Of a stretch of DNA of 14,141 bases, positions 13,216-14,141 are shown piece by piece. Positions within the stretch are counted from its first letter, which is position 1, and every line of letters starts with the position of its first letter. Origin of the DNA: an uncultured Clostridia bacterium (GTDB lineage Bacteria > Bacillota > Clostridia > TANB77 > CAG-508); assembly GCA_934177795.1 (NCBI GenBank), contig CAKPPS010000030.1, positions 1 through 14,141 of the forward strand. The letters are read 5' to 3'. Below the pieces are notes generated by a model. That model had not been told where the DNA came from. It did not search any database and worked only from the letters and a program-made list of their open reading frames with translations. The translations under genes and the position numbers were made by a program.

Positions 13216-13539
13216 TTATAATTTGATTTCGATATCTACACCTGCTGGTAATTCTATTTTCATTAAATTATCAACTGTTTTTTGTGTTGGATATAATATA
13301 TCAATAACTCTTTTATGTGTTCTCATTTCAAATTGTTCTCTTGAATCTTTATATTTGTGTGGTGAACGTAAAATTGTTACGATTTCTTTTTGTGTTGGTA
13401 ATGGAATAGGACCTGATACCTTTGCTCCTGTTTTTTTAGCTGTTTCTACTATTTTTTCAGCAGACTGATCTAAAACTACATGGTCATAAGCTTTTAGTCT
13501 TATTCTTATTTTTTCACTTGTTGCTATATTATTTGCCAT
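13216..13539 (-). CDS. rpsJ: 30S ribosomal protein S10
   Basis: S10 is a head protein of the 30S subunit and, as NusE, a partner of NusB in antitermination. The 107-aa protein has a short N-terminal extension (MANNIATSE) before the usual KIRIRLKAYDH (10-20), then the signature VSGPIPLPT (41-49) and SREQFEMRTHKRVIDI (66-81). The ATG at 13539 follows AAGGAGGG about 10 nt upstream. It is first in the operon. Its promoter (13859-13887) lies about 310 nt upstream behind a structured leader. The rpsL-rpsG-fusA-tuf genes often found before it are not adjacent. Confidence 0.97.
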   Translation of the reverse strand: MANNIATSEKIRIRLKAYDHVVLDQSAEKIVETAKKTGAKVSGPIPLPTQKEIVTILRSPHKYKDSREQFEMRTHKRVIDILYPTQKTVDNLMKIELPAGVDIEIKL

Positions 13540-13853
13540 TGTAATTTTCCCTCCTTCTTAAATATTTTGTTGTAGCTTATTGCTACTTAAATTACCGTGG
13601 CAAGTTAAAACGCACTCTGGTGTTTTCATTTCTATATAATATAAAAAAGACATTTATTTATACTTTTGTATAAAATTGGGTCTTTTCATAAAAACTATTG
13701 ACCCCCAAAATATATGCATGTTAATTTTGGGATAAGTGCTATTTTCATAAAACTTACCGCCTGGTCTTAGCCATGACATACTCCACTGAAGTTCCCTCCA
13801 TCTTTATTATGTTAAGATGTAGCCACATTCAGCTTCTTCGCTCAATTCATGCT
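13540..13853 (-). promoter_or_regulatory. S10 operon 5' leader RNA (about 310 nt)
   Basis: This stretch between the promoter and rpsJ has no long gene but much structure. In order: a 6-bp hairpin around the mini-ORF ribosome binding site (CATCTT with AAGATG, about 13798-13818); the mini-ORF at 13754-13786; stem 1 (13753-13758 with 13730-13736, one bulge); stem A (13724-13731 with 13704-13711, 8 bp perfect); stem B (13700-13704 with 13678-13682); a 7-bp AT stem (13657-13663 with 13668-13674); and a hairpin GTAGC/GCTAC (13572-13576 with 13582-13586) shortly before the rpsJ ribosome binding site. TTTTCATAAAA occurs twice (13683-13693, 13742-13752). Leader-based control is likely by analogy with other S10 operons; the mechanism is inference. 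Confidence 0.65.
13754..13786 (-). CDS. candidate 10-codon leader peptide in the S10 leader
   Basis: A GTG at 13786-13784 lies 8 nt after a GGAGG ribosome binding site (13795-13799) and opens a frame of ten codons, (M)EYVMAKTRR, ending TAA at 13756-13754. An in-frame ATG at 13801 would give 15 codons but overlaps the ribosome binding site. The last two sense codons are AGG and CGG, while the ribosomal genes here mostly use AGA. The stop and last codon lie in one arm of stem 1. KTR fits the Arg/Lys-X-Arg/Lys pattern known from macrolide-dependent ribosome arrest. Nothing proves that it is translated. The initiation signals are good, and the size and place are those of attenuator leader peptides. 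Confidence 0.45.
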   Translation of the reverse strand: MEYVMAKTRR

Positions 13854-13858
13854 CATCT

Positions 13859-13887
13859 ATTATACTATGCTTCACTTCATCTGTCAA
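13859..13887 (-). promoter_or_regulatory. consensus promoter of the S10 operon
   Basis: The minus strand reads TTGACA (13882-13887), 17 nt, TATAAT (13859-13864), the exact housekeeping-sigma consensus. A/T-rich stretches just upstream (13888-13907) could act as an UP element. The start point is expected near 13852-13854. It lies directly after the terminator of the upstream gene, so the S10 operon is probably transcribed on its own. Confidence 0.88.
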
Positions 13888-13912
13888 CTGTTTTTTCATA
13901 ATTTTCCCAAAT

Positions 13913-13939
13913 AAAAAGCATCTTTTATAGATGCTTTTT
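13913..13939 (-). terminator. intrinsic terminator after the lysine-rich gene
   Basis: AAAAAGCATCT (13913-13923) and AGATGCTTTTT (13929-13939) form a perfect 11-bp stem with a 5-nt loop. Transcribed on the minus strand, it begins 3 nt after the stop codon at 13944-13942 and ends in a T-run within and after the 3' arm (GCTTTTTATTT). It is symmetrical and could also work on the plus strand, but no plus-strand gene precedes it. Confidence 0.85.
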
Positions 13940-13941
13940 AC

Positions 13942-14141
13942 TTATTTTTTATTTGTTTTCTTCGTTGTGTTTGCTTTTTTAGTACTTGTTGATTTCTTTG
14001 TTGTATTTTTCTTCTTCGTTGTGTTTGCTTTTTTTGTACTTGTTGATTTTTTTGTTGTATTTGCTTTCTTCGTTGTGTTTGCTTTTTTAGTACTTGTTGA
14101 TTTCTTTGTTGTATTTTTCTTCTTCGTTGTGTTTGCTTTTT
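13942..14141 (-). CDS. 3' end of an unidentified gene: lysine-rich repetitive C-terminal tail
   Basis: The open minus-strand frame enters from the window edge and gives 65 residues before TAA at 13944-13942. All are Lys, Thr, Asn, Ser or Ala. The pattern is strict: hexapeptides KANTTK, K(K/A)NTTK and KSTSTK in turn, three full rounds, then KANTTK-KTNKK. Such a tail is unstructured and strongly basic. Similar Lys/Ala/Thr tails occur in histone-H1-like and HU-type DNA-binding proteins and in some ribosomal or RNA-binding proteins, but no domain is visible, so I do not assign a function. That it is coding is supported by the uninterrupted frame, the repeat period divisible by three, and a terminator right after the stop. 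Confidence 0.8.
   Translation of the reverse strand, partial: KANTTKKKNTTKKSTSTKKANTTKKANTTKKSTSTKKANTTKKKNTTKKSTSTKKANTTKKTNKK
13961..14141 (-). repeat. 54-bp tandem repeat inside the lysine-rich tail
   Basis: The block beginning TTCGTTGTGTTTGC recurs at 13961, 14015, 14069 and 14123, an exact 54-nt period with a few base changes between copies. Each unit is three related 18-nt sub-units, matching the three hexapeptides. Because 54 is a multiple of three, gain or loss of units keeps the frame. At least three full copies are seen, and the array continues past the window edge. Confidence 0.93.

Noticed and set aside
13807..13899. 30-codon minus-strand frame beginning MKKQLTDEVK in front of the S10 leader
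   Set aside because: It has no ribosome binding site, starts only 14 nt after the upstream terminator stem, and the operon promoter lies inside it, so it would hardly be transcribed from its start. A 30-codon open frame is not unusual by chance.
13961..14141. Regularly spaced direct repeats as a CRISPR array
   Set aside because: The 54-bp units are contiguous and similar throughout, with no unique spacers, and they keep a coding frame with a terminator after its stop.

Overview
The window is a very AT-rich (roughly 70% A+T), tightly packed chromosomal segment. It carries the S10-spc ribosomal-protein operons and the start of the alpha operon, all on the minus strand, so transcription runs from high to low coordinates. 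Gene order, strong AAGGAGG-type ribosome binding sites, the zinc form of S14, four-cysteine forms of L24 and L36, and the secY-adk-map-infA-rpmJ-rpsM-rpsK order point to a low-GC Gram-positive bacterium (Firmicutes, Clostridia-like). The species cannot be named from the sequence.

Layout in direction of transcription. (1) 14141-13942: the 3' end of an unidentified gene encoding a Lys/Thr/Ser/Ala-rich tail built from 54-bp tandem repeats, closed by a strong hairpin terminator (13913-13939). It has no start inside the window and is easily missed. (2) 13887-13540: a perfect consensus promoter (TTGACA, 17 nt, TATAAT) and a leader of about 310 nt holding a tiny ORF with its own ribosome binding site and a chain of overlapping hairpins. 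(3) 13539-8192: rpsJ, rplC, rplD, rplW, rplB, rpsS, rplV, rpsC, rplP, rpmC, rpsQ. (4) 8161-2922: rplN, rplX, rplE, rpsN (zinc type), rpsH, rplF, rplR, rpsE, rplO, secY, with rpmD (L30) missing between rpsE and rplO. (5) 2921-2680: a 242-bp spacer with a 12-bp hairpin after secY and a large inverted-repeat element before adk. (6) 2679-1227: adk and map. (7) 1241-1213: a second perfect consensus promoter, overlapping the end of map, then infA (TTG start) and rpmJ (GTG start, 37 aa). (8) 758-553: a structured spacer of about 200 nt in front of rpsM, then rpsM and the first 43 codons of rpsK.

The genes together make about half of the ribosome's proteins, the translocon channel that receives membrane and secreted proteins, the enzyme that balances adenine nucleotides, the enzyme that removes the initiator methionine, and initiation factor IF1. 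Most junctions are short, and several are overlapped or abutting (rplD/rplW, rpsC/rplP, rplP/rpmC, rplO/secY), suggesting coupled translation. I see no plus-strand gene, tRNA, rRNA, CRISPR array or insertion sequence.

The most interesting parts are non-coding or easily overlooked: the S10 leader with its mini-ORF ending Lys-Thr-Arg-Arg-stop, the nested RNA structure before rpsM, the inverted-repeat element before adk, the lysine-rich repeat tail, and the loss of rpmD.
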